Below are positions 33,403 through 44,121 of a stretch of 64,000 bases of DNA, one piece after another (positions within the stretch are counted from its first letter, which is position 1; each line of letters opens with the position of its first letter). A program made the position numbers and the translations under genes. The DNA is from JAWWPG01 sp033850885 (GTDB lineage: Bacteria; Actinomycetota; Actinomycetes; Propionibacteriales; Nocardioidaceae): the NCBI GenBank assembly GCA_033850885.1, contig JAWWPG010000064.1, positions 124,001-188,000 of the forward strand, written 5' to 3'. The notes below the pieces were generated by a model. It did not search any database, was not told where the DNA came from, and was given only the letters and a program-made list of their open reading frames with translations.

Positions 33403-34803
33403 TCAGCCGGACACGTCCTCGAGAAGCTCGGTGACGAGGGCGGCGATCGGCGACCGCTCGGAGCGCGTGAGCGTCACGTGGGCGAAGAGCGGGTGTCCCT
33501 TCAGCTTCTCGACGACGGCCACCACGCCGTCATACCGGCCGACTCTGAGGTTGTCGCGTTGGGCGACGTCGTGGGTGAGTACGACGCGGGAGCCCGCCCC
33601 GACCCGGGACAGCACGGTGAGCAGGACGTTCCGCTCGAGGGACTGGGCTTCGTCAACCACGACGAACGCGTCGTGCAGCGAACGGCCCCGGATGTGCGTC
33701 AGGGGCAACACCTCGAGCATCCCCCTGGCGAGCACCTCCTCGATCACGTCGGTGTTGGTGATCGCCCCCAGGGTGTCGAACACCGCCTGCGCCCAGGGCT
33801 GCATCTTCTCGGACTCGCTGCCTGGCAGGTAGCCAAGCTCCTGACCGCCGACGGCGAAGAGCGGACGGAACACCACGACACGCTTGTGCTGGCGTCGCTC
33901 GAGGACCGACTCGAGGCCCGCGCACAGGGCGAGCGCGGACTTGCCGGTGCCCGCGCGACCGCCCAGCGACACGATCCCGATCTCCGGGTCGAGCAGCAGG
34001 TCGAGGGCGATGCGCTGCTCGGCCGAGCGGCCGTGGATCCCGAAGACCTCACGGTCGCCACGCACCAACCTGACCTGCTTGTCGGCCGTCACCCGGCCGA
34101 GGGCGCTCCCTCTCGGCGAGAGCAGGACCAGCCCCGAGTGACATGGCAGGTCTCGCGCGGCCGGCAGGTCGACGGTGCCGTCGTCGTACAGGGCGTCGAG
34201 ATCTTCGAGCGTGACGTCTAGCTCGCTGATCCCCGTGTAGCCCGTCTCGATCGCCAGCTCGGCCCGATACTCCTCGGCCTGCAGGCCGACCGACGACGCC
34301 TTCACCCGCATCGGCAGGTCCTTCGACACCAGCGTGACGTCGCAGCCCTCGGCGCGCAGGTTCAGCGCCACAGAGAGGATGCGCGTGTCATTGTCGCCGA
34401 GCCGGAAGCCCGACGGCAGCAGCGACGGGTCGCTGTGGTTGAGCTCGACCCGCACGGTGCCACCCTCGTCAGTGATCGGCAACGGCTCGTCGAGCCTGCC
34501 GTAGACGACCCTGAGCTCGTCGAGTATCCGCAAGGCCGCCCGGGCGAAGTAGCCGAGCTCCGAGTGGTGGCGCTTCGCCTCGAGCTCGGTGATGACGACG
34601 ACGGGGAGCACGACATCGTGCTCGTGGAACCGCTTGAGAGCGTTCGGGTCGGCGAGCAGCACACTCGTATCGAGGACGAAAACCCTGCCAGGTCGGTCCG
34701 TGGCTCCTGCTTTGGTCCGGGTCAGCGCCCGGGTCATCCTCGTCGTCCCGGTCGCCTTGGTCTCGCGCTTCGCCCCTCGGGTGGTGCCGTTGGCAGCAGC
34801 CAC
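33403..34803 (-). CDS. phoH2: PhoH2-type protein: PIN domain fused to PhoH ATPase
   Basis: 466 residues from GTG 34803, chosen because GAGGAG stands six bases upstream; the frame opens further to 34875. After a basic leader (about 1-38), a PIN ribonuclease domain starts at VFVLDTSVLL (Asp45) with further acidic residues in TELEAK (Glu73), LGDNDTRIL and VSKDLPMR. The C-terminal PhoH helicase-like ATPase has Walker A GGRAGTGKS (281-289) and Walker B DAFVVVDEAQS. PhoH2 proteins unwind and cut RNA; in mycobacteria an upstream phoAT gene can act as antitoxin. No such small gene is evident here. Confidence 0.93.
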   Translation of the reverse strand: MAAANGTTRGAKRETKATGTTRMTRALTRTKAGATDRPGRVFVLDTSVLLADPNALKRFHEHDVVLPVVVITELEAKRHHSELGYFARAALRILDELRVVYGRLDEPLPITDEGGTVRVELNHSDPSLLPSGFRLGDNDTRILSVALNLRAEGCDVTLVSKDLPMRVKASSVGLQAEEYRAELAIETGYTGISELDVTLEDLDALYDDGTVDLPAARDLPCHSGLVLLSPRGSALGRVTADKQVRLVRGDREVFGIHGRSAEQRIALDLLLDPEIGIVSLGGRAGTGKSALALCAGLESVLERRQHKRVVVFRPLFAVGGQELGYLPGSESEKMQPWAQAVFDTLGAITNTDVIEEVLARGMLEVLPLTHIRGRSLHDAFVVVDEAQSLERNVLLTVLSRVGAGSRVVLTHDVAQRDNLRVGRYDGVVAVVEKLKGHPLFAHVTLTRSERSPIAALVTELLEDVSG

Positions 34804-35057
34804 GTGCTTCTCCTCGCGAACCGGCTGCACATCGACGCCGGTCCTGGTTGTCAGCCGGACCGGGTCGCAGCCCACGGGCTCGACGCTTGCCCGCTCAGGT
34901 CTCGCATGTGGCCTCCCGGAACGTCAGGCTCCCCACCTGGCGTCGATTACGACCGTACGGCGACCACCACACGCATTGGATGGCGACACGCCAAACGCCG
35001 CCCGACGCCTGCACCTACCCCCGGGACTGCCCACGCGCGTCCTCCCGGCCAGGACGG

Positions 35058-35843
35058 CTAGGCGCCGAAGCGCCGGTTGCGGGCCGCGTAGTCGCGGATC
35101 GCACGCAGGAAGTCGGTGCGCCGGAAGTCCGGCCACAAGGCCTCACAGAAGTAGAACTCGCTGTGCGCGCTCTGCCACAGCAAGAAGCCCGACATCCGCT
35201 GCTCCCCCGACGTCCTGATCACCAGGTCGGGGTCGGGCTGACCCTTGGTGTAGAGGTGCTCGGCGATGTGCTCCATGTCGATGACCTCGGCGAGCTCCTC
35301 GATCGTGGTACCCCGCTGAGCGTGCTCGATGAGCATCGAGCGCACCGCGTCGGCGAGCTCGCGGCGACCGCCGTACGCGACCGCGATGTTGACCGTCATG
35401 CCCTCGATCTCGGCGGTTCGCTCCGCTGCGGCCTTCAGCCGCATCATCGTGGTGGCCGGCAGCATGTCGAGCGCGCCGACGGGATGGACCCGCCACCGGC
35501 CCTTGGAGGCGAGCTCATCGACCAGGTCCTCGATGACGTCGAGCAGTGGCCCGACCTCCTCCGCCGGGCGGCCAAGGTTGTCCGTCGACAGCAGCCAGAG
35601 GGTGACGAGGTTGATGTTCAGCTGGTCGCACCAGCCCAGGAACTCCTCGATCTTGTCGGCGCCCGCCAGATAGCCGCCTGCAACCTCGGCACCGAACGCC
35701 CGCGCCCAGCGCCGGTTGCCGTCGCACATGACGCCGATGTGCTCGGGCAGCCGGTCCGCCGGCAGGTTGTGCAGGAGTCGGCGTTCGTAGAGGTCGTACG
35801 CGAACCGCCGCACGGAAACCACTGCACCCACCTCTCGTTCCAC
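35058..35843 (-). CDS. uppS: Isoprenyl transferase, short-chain Z-prenyl diphosphate synthase
   Basis: 261 residues. The cis-prenyltransferase motifs are HIGVMCDGNRRWA (catalytic Asp), LVTLWLLSTDNLGRPAEEV, IAVAYGGRRELADAV and the C-terminal DLVIRTSGEQRMSGFLLWQ plus FCEALWPDF. It condenses IPP onto an allylic primer. By order and length it resembles mycobacterial Rv1086, which makes a short Z,E-farnesyl product that is later elongated to the decaprenyl carrier lipid. A second, longer-chain enzyme would be expected elsewhere in the genome. Confidence 0.94.
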   Translation of the reverse strand: MEREVGAVVSVRRFAYDLYERRLLHNLPADRLPEHIGVMCDGNRRWARAFGAEVAGGYLAGADKIEEFLGWCDQLNINLVTLWLLSTDNLGRPAEEVGPLLDVIEDLVDELASKGRWRVHPVGALDMLPATTMMRLKAAAERTAEIEGMTVNIAVAYGGRRELADAVRSMLIEHAQRGTTIEELAEVIDMEHIAEHLYTKGQPDPDLVIRTSGEQRMSGFLLWQSAHSEFYFCEALWPDFRRTDFLRAIRDYAARNRRFGA

Positions 35844-36169
35844 CCCGTATTCACTGACGAGGTGCCAGCGAGATCAGATCCCCACAATCAGGGTACCCCG
35901 GGACAGCCCGATGAGCGGGCTTCGACGTGCCGCCCCGACCCCTCAGACGACCTTCCGGCCCCTTACCGTCCCCTCCTGGTCCTCCACCCTTGCCGCCCCC
36001 TCCGCCCTCTCCGCGTTTGCCCCGGCCGTGGAGTAGTACGCCCTCATCACCTGGGTGTCCGCAGAGCGGCCGAGTCCCGGCGTCCCGAGCAGATGGACGT
36101 CGTTGAAGCCACTGACGGATCCGTCTGCGGAGGACCCACCGGCCGGACGAGCAAGGCCAACCCGACTGA
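35844..36169. other. Intergenic region, no gene seen
   Basis: 326 bp between the prenyl transferase and the thioredoxin-domain gene, both leftward. A small hairpin AGCCCG-atgag-CGGGCT lies at 35905-35921. A pyrimidine-rich stretch runs near 35960-36010. A leftward open frame without a start ends at 35943 and gives an Ala/Glu/Arg-rich tail of no known family. In mycobacteria a membrane protein gene (Rv1085c, haemolysin III-like, from memory) occupies this interval; nothing resembling it is present. Confidence 0.4.
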
Positions 36170-38197
<2,028 letters not shown>

Positions 38198-38247
38198 GCC
38201 GGGGACCCAGCGCTCCCACCCGCGGCGCGGGCCGCCGACCGGCAGAG

Positions 38248-38487
38248 CTATCGATCGTGGGGCGGATCGCCGTCCGAGGGCGTGGTCGCTTCCTTCTCGG
38301 ACGGCGGGTTGAGCTCGGCGTCGCGAATCTCCTGCTGGAAGGGCACGTTGATCTTCCGCAGCTGCACGTTCATGTTGCGCCAGAGCAGGAACGTCGCCAC
38401 GACCAGGCCCAGCACGATGAAGAACGCGATCCAGCCCGGCTTCACGTCGGCGGGGTTGTACGCGAGCATCCGTCCCGCTTCCCTCAT
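38248..38487 (-). CDS. Small single-pass membrane protein next to mca
   Basis: 79 residues; the mca stop overlaps its start by four bases. One transmembrane helix (WIAFFIVLGLVVATFLLW) is followed by a short charged cytoplasmic tail (NMNVQLRKINVPFQQE). Its position beside mca corresponds to mycobacterial Rv1083 (from memory). ATG 38469 (MLAYNPADVKPGW) is a possible start. Coupling to mca suggests a linked role, but none is known. Confidence 0.8.
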   Translation of the reverse strand: MREAGRMLAYNPADVKPGWIAFFIVLGLVVATFLLWRNMNVQLRKINVPFQQEIRDAELNPPSEKEATTPSDGDPPHDR

Positions 38488-39392
38488 ACCGTTATGCTCT
38501 CGCGCCGGCCGTCGTACGTCGATGCCAGGCCCCGGATCCCCGCGAACAGGTCGTCCTCCGGCAGCTCGACCGGTGCCAGGCTCTCGACGAGCTCGTAGTC
38601 CTCGGTCGGCCAGGCCTGCTGATGCACCTCCAACGGGATCGCGAACCAGCCGCCGTCGGGGTCGATCTGGGTCGCGTGCGCGATCAGCGCGCGATCACGC
38701 ACGGCGAAGAACTCGGCGCACGGCACCCGCGTGGTGATGCGGAGCTCGTGGTCGGGGTCCTGCTTCCAGTCCTTGAGCCGCTCCGCGTACGGCGACTCGA
38801 GGCCCTTGGCCAGCATCGCCTCGTGCATCGCCAAGATGCGGTCGCGGTGGAACGTGTGGTGGTAGTAGAGCTTGAGCGGCTGCCAGGGCACGCCCTCGTC
38901 CCGGTAGGCGGTTGGGTCGCCGGCGGCCTCCCAAGCTCGCAGGGTCACCTTGTGCACCATGATGTGGTCGGGGTGGGGGTAGCCGCCGTTCTCGTCGTAC
39001 GTGGTGATCACATGCGGTCTGAACGAGCGGATCAGCCGAACGAGCGACGCGGCCGCCTCGTCGACGGGAACCAGTGCGAAGCAGCCTTCCGGGAGCGGCG
39101 GCAACGGGTCGCCCTCCGGCCAGCCGGAGTCCACGTAGCCGAGCCAGTCCTGGCTCACGCCGAGGATCTCGCGTGCCGCGTCCATCTCCTGCCGTCGGAT
39201 CTCCGCCATGTTCGCGAGGACGTCGGGGCGGTCCATGTTCGGGTTCAGGATCGACCCCCGCTCCCCCCCGGTGCACGTAACGACGTGGACGTCGACCCCT
39301 TCGGCGACATACTTCGCCATGCTCGCGGCACCCTTGCTCGACTCGTCGTCAGGATGCGCGTGCACGGCCATCAGCCGGAGCGGTTCGCTCAC
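38484..39392 (-). CDS. mca: Mycothiol S-conjugate amidase
   Basis: 302 residues. The zinc-binding motif AHPDDE (12-17), CTGGERGSILNPNMDRPDV, the WLGYVDSGWPEGDPLPPLPEGC block and YPHPDHIMVH define Mca rather than the sister deacetylase MshB. It cleaves mycothiol conjugates of electrophiles into a mercapturic acid, which is exported, and GlcN-Ins, which is recycled. Presence of mca implies that the organism makes mycothiol as its main low-molecular-weight thiol. It is divergent from the DUF4307 gene across 139 bp. Confidence 0.96.
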   Translation of the reverse strand: MSEPLRLMAVHAHPDDESSKGAASMAKYVAEGVDVHVVTCTGGERGSILNPNMDRPDVLANMAEIRRQEMDAAREILGVSQDWLGYVDSGWPEGDPLPPLPEGCFALVPVDEAAASLVRLIRSFRPHVITTYDENGGYPHPDHIMVHKVTLRAWEAAGDPTAYRDEGVPWQPLKLYYHHTFHRDRILAMHEAMLAKGLESPYAERLKDWKQDPDHELRITTRVPCAEFFAVRDRALIAHATQIDPDGGWFAIPLEVHQQAWPTEDYELVESLAPVELPEDDLFAGIRGLASTYDGRRESITV

Positions 39393-39531
39393 TGAGAGAC
39401 CTCACTCACTGTGCGGAGCGGATTATCGACAAGACACAATGGTGTACGACGATCGCCCCCCACCCAACACCGGCCTTCGCTGCCCTCATCACCCCAGCCT
39501 GCCCATGAGCCTTCGACGGAGCTGACACCGC

Positions 39532-39933
39532 GTGACCGAGCCGCCGGGACGCGACCCCGAGCAGTCGCTCGCGACGAGGTATGGCCGGCCGGCTCGCAGC
39601 AGGTATACCGGGCCCGCGGTGGTCGCGCTTCTTGCCGTAGTGCTGCTCGCCTGGGCAGTCTGGGCCGCGCTGGGGCAGTCTCATGACGCGGTGGGTGGTC
39701 TCGTGCAGTCCTTCCGGGTCACCTCGCCACACGAGGTGTCGGTGACGGTGCAGATCACCCGTACGTCGACCGGCCCGGTCCGGTGCAGTCTGTCGGCGGT
39801 TGCCGAGGACCATTCCCAGGTCGGCGAGACCGTGGTCCGGATTCCGTCCGGGCCGAGCGGAACACGCAGGCTCACGACCACCATCAAGACCGAACGGACC
39901 GCGACAACCGCTGTCGTGGCGGGCTGTCGCTGA
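39532..39933 (+). CDS. DUF4307 family membrane protein
   Basis: 133 residues from GTG 39532. An N-terminal basic stretch leads to a single transmembrane helix (GPAVVALLAVVLLAWAVWAAL, about 25-45). An extracytoplasmic beta-rich domain follows (FRVTSPHEVSVTVQITRTST and TTTIKTERTATTAVVAGC). DUF4307 is an actinobacterial family found between mca and greA. Function unknown. Confidence 0.85.
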   Translation: MTEPPGRDPEQSLATRYGRPARSRYTGPAVVALLAVVLLAWAVWAALGQSHDAVGGLVQSFRVTSPHEVSVTVQITRTSTGPVRCSLSAVAEDHSQVGETVVRIPSGPSGTRRLTTTIKTERTATTAVVAGCR

Positions 39934-40051
39934 GCTCGTGGACGCCGAGAACCCAAGCGACGTGGCCTCGCCTCGATTTCTTGATAGCCTCGATTTCTTC
40001 CCCGCTACGGGCGTGTGAGTGCCGCCCGCCCTCGACCAAGGAGCACCGTCC

Positions 40052-40561
40052 GTGACGCAGCCGACAGCCGAGAACGTCATCTGGCTCACGCAGGAGGCCT
40101 TCGACCGGCTCTCGGCGGAGCTGGAGAACCTCAAGGGTCCGGGCCGCGCCGCGATCTCGCGAAAGATCGCGGATGCCCGCGAGGAGGGCGACCTGCGAGA
40201 GAACGGCGGCTACCACGCGGCCCGCGAAGAGCAGAGCAAGGCCGAGTCGAGGATCGTCCAGCTCGAGGACATGCTCACCCGGGCGCAGGTGGGCGAGACG
40301 CCGAAGGACGACGGGATCGTCGAGCCTGGCATGCAGGTCACGGTCAGGTTCGCCGACGGCGACACGGAGACGTTCCTGTTGGGCGCGCGGGAGGTGCTCG
40401 CCACCGACAACAGCGTCGAGATGAGCGTCTACTCGCCGCAGTCACCGCTCGGCGCGGCGATCGTGGGCAAACGCCCTGGCGAGTCGGCGAGCTACAAGGC
40501 GCCCAAGAAGGACCTGGTGGTCAGCGTCGACATCGTCGAGGTCAAGCCGTTCGTCGGCTGA
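40052..40561 (+). CDS. greA: Transcription elongation factor GreA
   Basis: 169 residues from GTG 40052, chosen because AAGGAG (40038-40043) is properly spaced; ATG 40019 is in frame but lacks a site. The N-terminal coiled-coil is ENVIWLTQEAFDRLSAELEN...REEGDLRENGGYHAAREEQS with the acidic tip DLREN. The C-terminal FKBP-like domain ends with SYKAPKKDLVVSVDIVEV. GreA rescues backtracked RNA polymerase by stimulating transcript cleavage. Confidence 0.96.
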   Translation: MTQPTAENVIWLTQEAFDRLSAELENLKGPGRAAISRKIADAREEGDLRENGGYHAAREEQSKAESRIVQLEDMLTRAQVGETPKDDGIVEPGMQVTVRFADGDTETFLLGAREVLATDNSVEMSVYSPQSPLGAAIVGKRPGESASYKAPKKDLVVSVDIVEVKPFVG

Positions 40562-40572
40562 TCCCTGACAGT

Positions 40573-40650
40573 TCCGGCGGCGGCGTTTGCCTGGCACGTC
40601 CGGCGGCGGCGTTTGCCTGGCACGTCCAGCGGCGGCGCTTGCCTGGCATG
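40573..40650. repeat. Three tandem 26-bp repeats
   Basis: Copies at 40573-40598, 40599-40624 and 40625-40650. The first two are identical (start TCCGGCGGCGGCGTTTGCCT), and the third differs at a few positions. There are no spacers between units, so this is a short minisatellite-like array and not a CRISPR. The third unit runs into the palindrome TGCCTGGCATGCCAGGCA. Confidence 0.85.
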
Positions 40651-40684
40651 CCAGGCAAAGGCCGGCGGGCGGGTCCGCGCCAGC

Positions 40685-40766
40685 TTGAGTGGCCCACCAC
40701 CCAAGTAACCCTTCAGCCACTCAAATCTGGGTGGCTGGAGGGCCATCTGAGTGGTGCACCACTCAA
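40685..40766. repeat. Cluster of TGAGTGG / CCACTCA palindromes
   Basis: TTGAGTGGCCCACCACCCAA (40685-40704) is an imperfect palindrome and TGAGTGGTGCACCACTCA (40748-40765) is a perfect 18-bp one. Further AGCCACTCAAA and GTGGCT elements between them can pair with either. The cluster could fold as a multi-branched terminator, bind a dimeric protein, or be a dispersed extragenic palindrome. Confidence 0.7.
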
Positions 40767-40866
40767 ACGCTGCCCCCCCGGGCGATTGACGTGTGTCCCC
40801 GGCCACCCTGGCACGCCTTCCCTCGTTACACAGGCGACCAAGGCGACTGACGCGGGCCGGCGACGA

Positions 40867-41694
40867 CTAGCGGGCGGTCGCCCGGTTGTACTTACGGATG
40901 GCCAGCGGCGCGAAGATCGCGGTGATCGCCACGCAGTAGATCAGCGACAGCACGAGCGGATGCCGGGCCGGGAACCCGCCCGTCACGAACGGGTTGGGGT
41001 TGCCGAACAGGTTGCGACAGGCTGACGTCACCGTCGAGAGCGGGTTCCACGCGGCGATGGGCTTCAGCACGCTGGGCAGCCGGTCGCCGGGCACGAAGAT
41101 GTTGGAGATGAAAGTGACCGGGAACAGCCAGATCAGGCCGGCGCTGGCCGCCACCTCGGCCGACTTCACCGAGAGGCCGATCAGCGCACCTACCCACAGC
41201 ATCGAGAACGCGAGCAGCAGGAGAAGCCCAAAGGCGGCCGCGGCCCGAAGTATCCCGTCGTGCCACCGCCACCCGACGATGAAGCCGCACACGACCATGA
41301 TCAACATGACGAACGTGTTGAAGACGAGGTCGCCGATGACCCGGCCGGCGATCACCGCGGACCGCGCGATGGGGAAAGACCGGAACCTGTCGATCAGACC
41401 CTTCTGCATGTCGTCGGCCAACCCGACGGACGCGGAGGCCACCGCAAAGCCCATCGTCTGGGCGAAGATCCCCGCCATCAGGAACTCCCGGTACGTCGCG
41501 GGGCTGGAGTGGCCACCCACCGGGATGGCCCCGCCGAACACGTAGGCGAACAGCAGGACGAACATGATCGGCTGGATCGTGCCGTACATGAGCTTGTCGG
41601 GCACCCGGGGGATCTGTTTCAGGTTTCGCCAACTCATCAGCATGGCATCCCTGATGGCGTTGGGTCGGGTCGGCTGCAGGGCTTGGCTGGTCAT
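40867..41694 (-). CDS. ABC-2 type transporter permease (DrrB-like)
   Basis: 275 residues with six hydrophobic segments (for example PIMFVLLFAYVFGGAI, LVFNTFVMLIMVVCGFIVGW and LIWLFPVTFISNIFVPGDRL). The segment IPRVPDKLMYGTIQPIMFVL and the GAWNPLS-type IAAWNPLSTV are family features of daunorubicin-resistance permeases DrrB. It overlaps the ATPase gene by four bases and forms an exporter with it, for a drug, lipid or polyketide-like molecule that cannot be specified. Confidence 0.9.
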   Translation of the reverse strand: MTSQALQPTRPNAIRDAMLMSWRNLKQIPRVPDKLMYGTIQPIMFVLLFAYVFGGAIPVGGHSSPATYREFLMAGIFAQTMGFAVASASVGLADDMQKGLIDRFRSFPIARSAVIAGRVIGDLVFNTFVMLIMVVCGFIVGWRWHDGILRAAAAFGLLLLLAFSMLWVGALIGLSVKSAEVAASAGLIWLFPVTFISNIFVPGDRLPSVLKPIAAWNPLSTVTSACRNLFGNPNPFVTGGFPARHPLVLSLIYCVAITAIFAPLAIRKYNRATAR

Positions 41695-42686
41695 CGCAGC
41701 TGCTCCAACGGGGTTGGGGCTTCGGCCTCGAGCTCGGCGGCATGACCGGTCAGCCTGAGGAAGACGTCGTCCAGGGTCGGTCGGCGCAGCGCGACGTCGT
41801 CGATCGCGATACCACGCGCGTCGAGCTCTCGGATCGTGGCCACTAGGACGGCGGAGCCGCCCTGGACCGGGGCACTCACCTTCCGGGTGTGGCGGTCCAC
41901 GGCTGCTTCACCGATCGCCTCGGCTCTCACAACCTGCTCGGCTTCCTCGAGACGGGCGGAGTCGCGCACCACGACCTCGATGCGCTCGCCGCCCACGTGG
42001 GCCTTGAGCTCGTCCGAGGTGCCCTCCGCGATCAGGTGGCCGTGGTCGATGACCGCGATCAGGCTGGCCAGCGCATCGGCCTCCTCGAGGTACTGCGTGG
42101 TGAGCAGGAGGGACGTGCCGGCCGCCACCCGCTCGCGGATGACATCCCACAGGTCGAGCCGGCTGCGCGGGTCGAGGCCCGTCGTGGGCTCGTCCAGGAA
42201 CAGCACCCTCGGCGAGGCGACCAGCGCGCCAGCCAGGTCGAGGCGCCGCTTCATGCCTCCCGAGTAGGTCTTCGCCACCCGGTCGGCGGCGTCGGAGAGG
42301 TCGAACAGGTCGAGCAGGTCCGTCGCTCGCGTCCTCGCCAGTCGGGAGGGCAGGCCGTAGAGCCGGCCGAAGAGCCAAAGATTCTCCTTGCCGGTCAGGT
42401 TCTCGTCGACCGCCGAGTACTGCCCCGAGAGGCCGATCAGACGACGTACCACGTCGGGCTCGGTCCGAACATCGTGACCCAGCACCCGCGCGGAGCCGGA
42501 GTCGAGGGGCAGCAGGGTGGCAAGGGCCCGGACCGCCGTGGTCTTTCCCGACCCGTTCGGACCAAGCAGGCCGAGGACCGTGCCCTCCGGCAACCGCAGC
42601 GACAAGCCGTCGAGTGCCCTGACTCGGGTCTTGCGGGAGGCGAAGACCTTCACCAGGTCGTCGGCCTCGACTGCTGCAGTGGTCAA
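41691..42686 (-). CDS. ABC transporter ATP-binding protein (DrrA-like)
   Basis: 331 residues. Walker A GPNGSGKTT, Q-loop IGLSGQYSAVDENLTG, signature YSGGMKRRLDLAGAL, Walker B VLFLDEPTTGLDPRSR, and a C-terminal DUF4162-like extension (about 225-331) are those of DrrA proteins. DrrA couples ATP hydrolysis to export via its DrrB partner. No biosynthetic cluster flanks the pair, so a self-resistance role is unsupported; exogenous drug or lipid export is equally likely. Confidence 0.92.
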   Translation of the reverse strand: MTTAAVEADDLVKVFASRKTRVRALDGLSLRLPEGTVLGLLGPNGSGKTTAVRALATLLPLDSGSARVLGHDVRTEPDVVRRLIGLSGQYSAVDENLTGKENLWLFGRLYGLPSRLARTRATDLLDLFDLSDAADRVAKTYSGGMKRRLDLAGALVASPRVLFLDEPTTGLDPRSRLDLWDVIRERVAAGTSLLLTTQYLEEADALASLIAVIDHGHLIAEGTSDELKAHVGGERIEVVVRDSARLEEAEQVVRAEAIGEAAVDRHTRKVSAPVQGGSAVLVATIRELDARGIAIDDVALRRPTLDDVFLRLTGHAAELEAEAPTPLEQLR

Positions 42687-42775
42687 TGAAACCCTCCCTC
42701 GTGCCGCGCCATCCAGGATGCCAGAGGCGCCCGACAGGCTTTCGACCCAGCAGCTCAGGTCATCGTGGTGACCCG

Positions 42776-44050
42776 TCAGTTGACCGTCGGCGCATATCCG
42801 CCCGACGTCAACCGCTTGAGCACCTCCTCGCGGTGCTCGGGGCCCCTCATCTCGAGCTGCAGCACGACCTCGACCTGGTCAAGTGGCAGGGTCTCCGACG
42901 TACGCTCATGGACCACGTCGAGCACGTTCGCCTCGGCGGCACTGAGCTCGGCGAGCAGGCCGGCCAGACCGCCCGGCCGGTCGGGGATCCGGCAGCGGAT
43001 CGTCAGATAGCGTCCCTGGGCCGCCATGCCGTGCCGGATCACGCGCATCATCAGCAGCGGGTCCATGTTGCCCCCGGAGAGCACGGCCACGATCGGCCCG
43101 GCGAAGTCGTGGGGGGTGTCCATCAGGGCCGCCACCGCGGCCGCGCCTGCCGGCTCTACGACGACCTTGGCGCGCTCCATCAGGGCCAGCAACGCGGTGG
43201 ACAGCGACTCCTCGGAGACGGTGCGGACCCCGTCGACGTTGCGCTGGACGGCGGCGAAGGGCACGTCGCCCGGGCAGCCGACCGCGATGCCGTCCGCCAT
43301 CGTGACCATGGACTCCAAAGCGACCGGCCGGCCGGACCTCAGCGACTCGGGGTACGCCGCTGCCGTCTCCGCCTGGACGCCGACGACGGTCACGTCGGGG
43401 CGCTTCGCCTTGATCGCTGTCGAGATGCCGGCGATCAGGCCACCGCCTCCGGTGGGCACCAGCACTGTCCTGACGTCGGGCGTCTGCTCGATGATCTCGA
43501 GCCCGCACGTGCCCTGGCCGGCCACGATGTCCGGGTGGTCGAACGGGTGGATCAAGATGGCACCCGTCTCAGCCGAGAAGGCCCGCGCCTGTACCAGCGC
43601 GTCATCGATGGTGTGGCCCGCGAACCTGACGGTGGCGCCGTAGCCACGGGTCGCGTTCTCCTTGGGGATCGGGGCGCCGTACGGCATGAACACGGTGGCC
43701 TTGATGCCCAGCAGGGCAGCGGCGAGCGCCACGCCCTGCGCGTGGTTGCCGGCGCTCGCCGCGACGACGCCATGTGCGCGCTCCTCGCTGGTCAGGTTGC
43801 TGATGCGTAGGTACGCGCCGCGGATCTTGAACGACCCGGTGCGCTGCAGGTTCTCGCATTTGAGGTGGACCTGGGTACCTGTCAGCGAGCTCAGCCAGCG
43901 CGAGCTCTCCATGGGGGTCACCAGCGCCGTACCGCGAAGCCTCTCCCGGGCCGCCTCGATCTGCTCCAGGGTCACGCCCGGGAGGTCCGGCGGAGGTGTT
44001 GGTACGGCGATCGTCGAGCCGGTGTCCGATCCGGAGTCGGGGTTCTCCAT
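42776..44050 (-). CDS. ilvA: Threonine ammonia-lyase (biosynthetic-type threonine dehydratase)
   Basis: 424 residues. The PLP-binding lysine is Lys75 in GSFKIRGAY, and the glycine loop SAGNHAQGVA and PTGGGGLIAG bind the cofactor phosphate. A C-terminal ACT-like domain (RYLTIRCRIPDRPGGLAGLL onward, about 335-424) provides allosteric control. It converts threonine to 2-oxobutyrate for isoleucine synthesis or catabolism; by length it resembles the single-ACT form. It is divergent from the MarR gene, with 65 bp between start codons that carry a palindromic promoter. Confidence 0.94.
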   Translation of the reverse strand: MENPDSGSDTGSTIAVPTPPPDLPGVTLEQIEAARERLRGTALVTPMESSRWLSSLTGTQVHLKCENLQRTGSFKIRGAYLRISNLTSEERAHGVVAASAGNHAQGVALAAALLGIKATVFMPYGAPIPKENATRGYGATVRFAGHTIDDALVQARAFSAETGAILIHPFDHPDIVAGQGTCGLEIIEQTPDVRTVLVPTGGGGLIAGISTAIKAKRPDVTVVGVQAETAAAYPESLRSGRPVALESMVTMADGIAVGCPGDVPFAAVQRNVDGVRTVSEESLSTALLALMERAKVVVEPAGAAAVAALMDTPHDFAGPIVAVLSGGNMDPLLMMRVIRHGMAAQGRYLTIRCRIPDRPGGLAGLLAELSAAEANVLDVVHERTSETLPLDQVEVVLQLEMRGPEHREEVLKRLTSGGYAPTVN

Positions 44051-44079
44051 GTCTGCAGCCTATGGGACCACCTGTCAGG

Positions 44080-44121
44080 TTGCATGGTGCACGCATCTAG
44101 ATATATGCTTGCGCCATGCAA
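44080..44121. promoter_or_regulatory. Predicted leaderless promoter and MarR-type palindromes
   Basis: TTGCAT (44080-44085) and TATATG (44102-44107) are 16 bp apart and could be a promoter placing the start of transcription only one to three bases before the MarR ATG (44116). A leaderless mRNA would explain the missing ribosome-binding site. ATCTAGAT (44095-44102) is a perfect palindrome inside GCATCTAGATATATGC (44093-44108), and TTGCATGG/CCATGCAA bracket the region. Autoregulation by the adjacent MarR protein, possibly affecting ilvA too, is inferred. Confidence 0.55.

Larger units (their letters stand above)
40562..40866. other. Repeat-rich intergenic region after greA
   Basis: No gene. 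It contains three tandem copies of a 26-bp unit (40573-40650) and then a palindromic TGCCTGGCATGCCAGGCA near 40641-40657. Several GAGTGG/CCACTC boxes occur at 40685-40766, some forming perfect palindromes. The separate entries give positions. The region lies between the greA stop and the convergent ABC permease stop. Confidence 0.6.

Noticed and set aside
35943..36169. Remnant of a haemolysin III-like gene (Rv1085c equivalent)
   Set aside because: The open frame has no hydrophobic segments and resembles no membrane protein.
40573..40650. CRISPR array
   Set aside because: Three abutting 26-bp repeats with no spacers, and no cas gene anywhere in the window.
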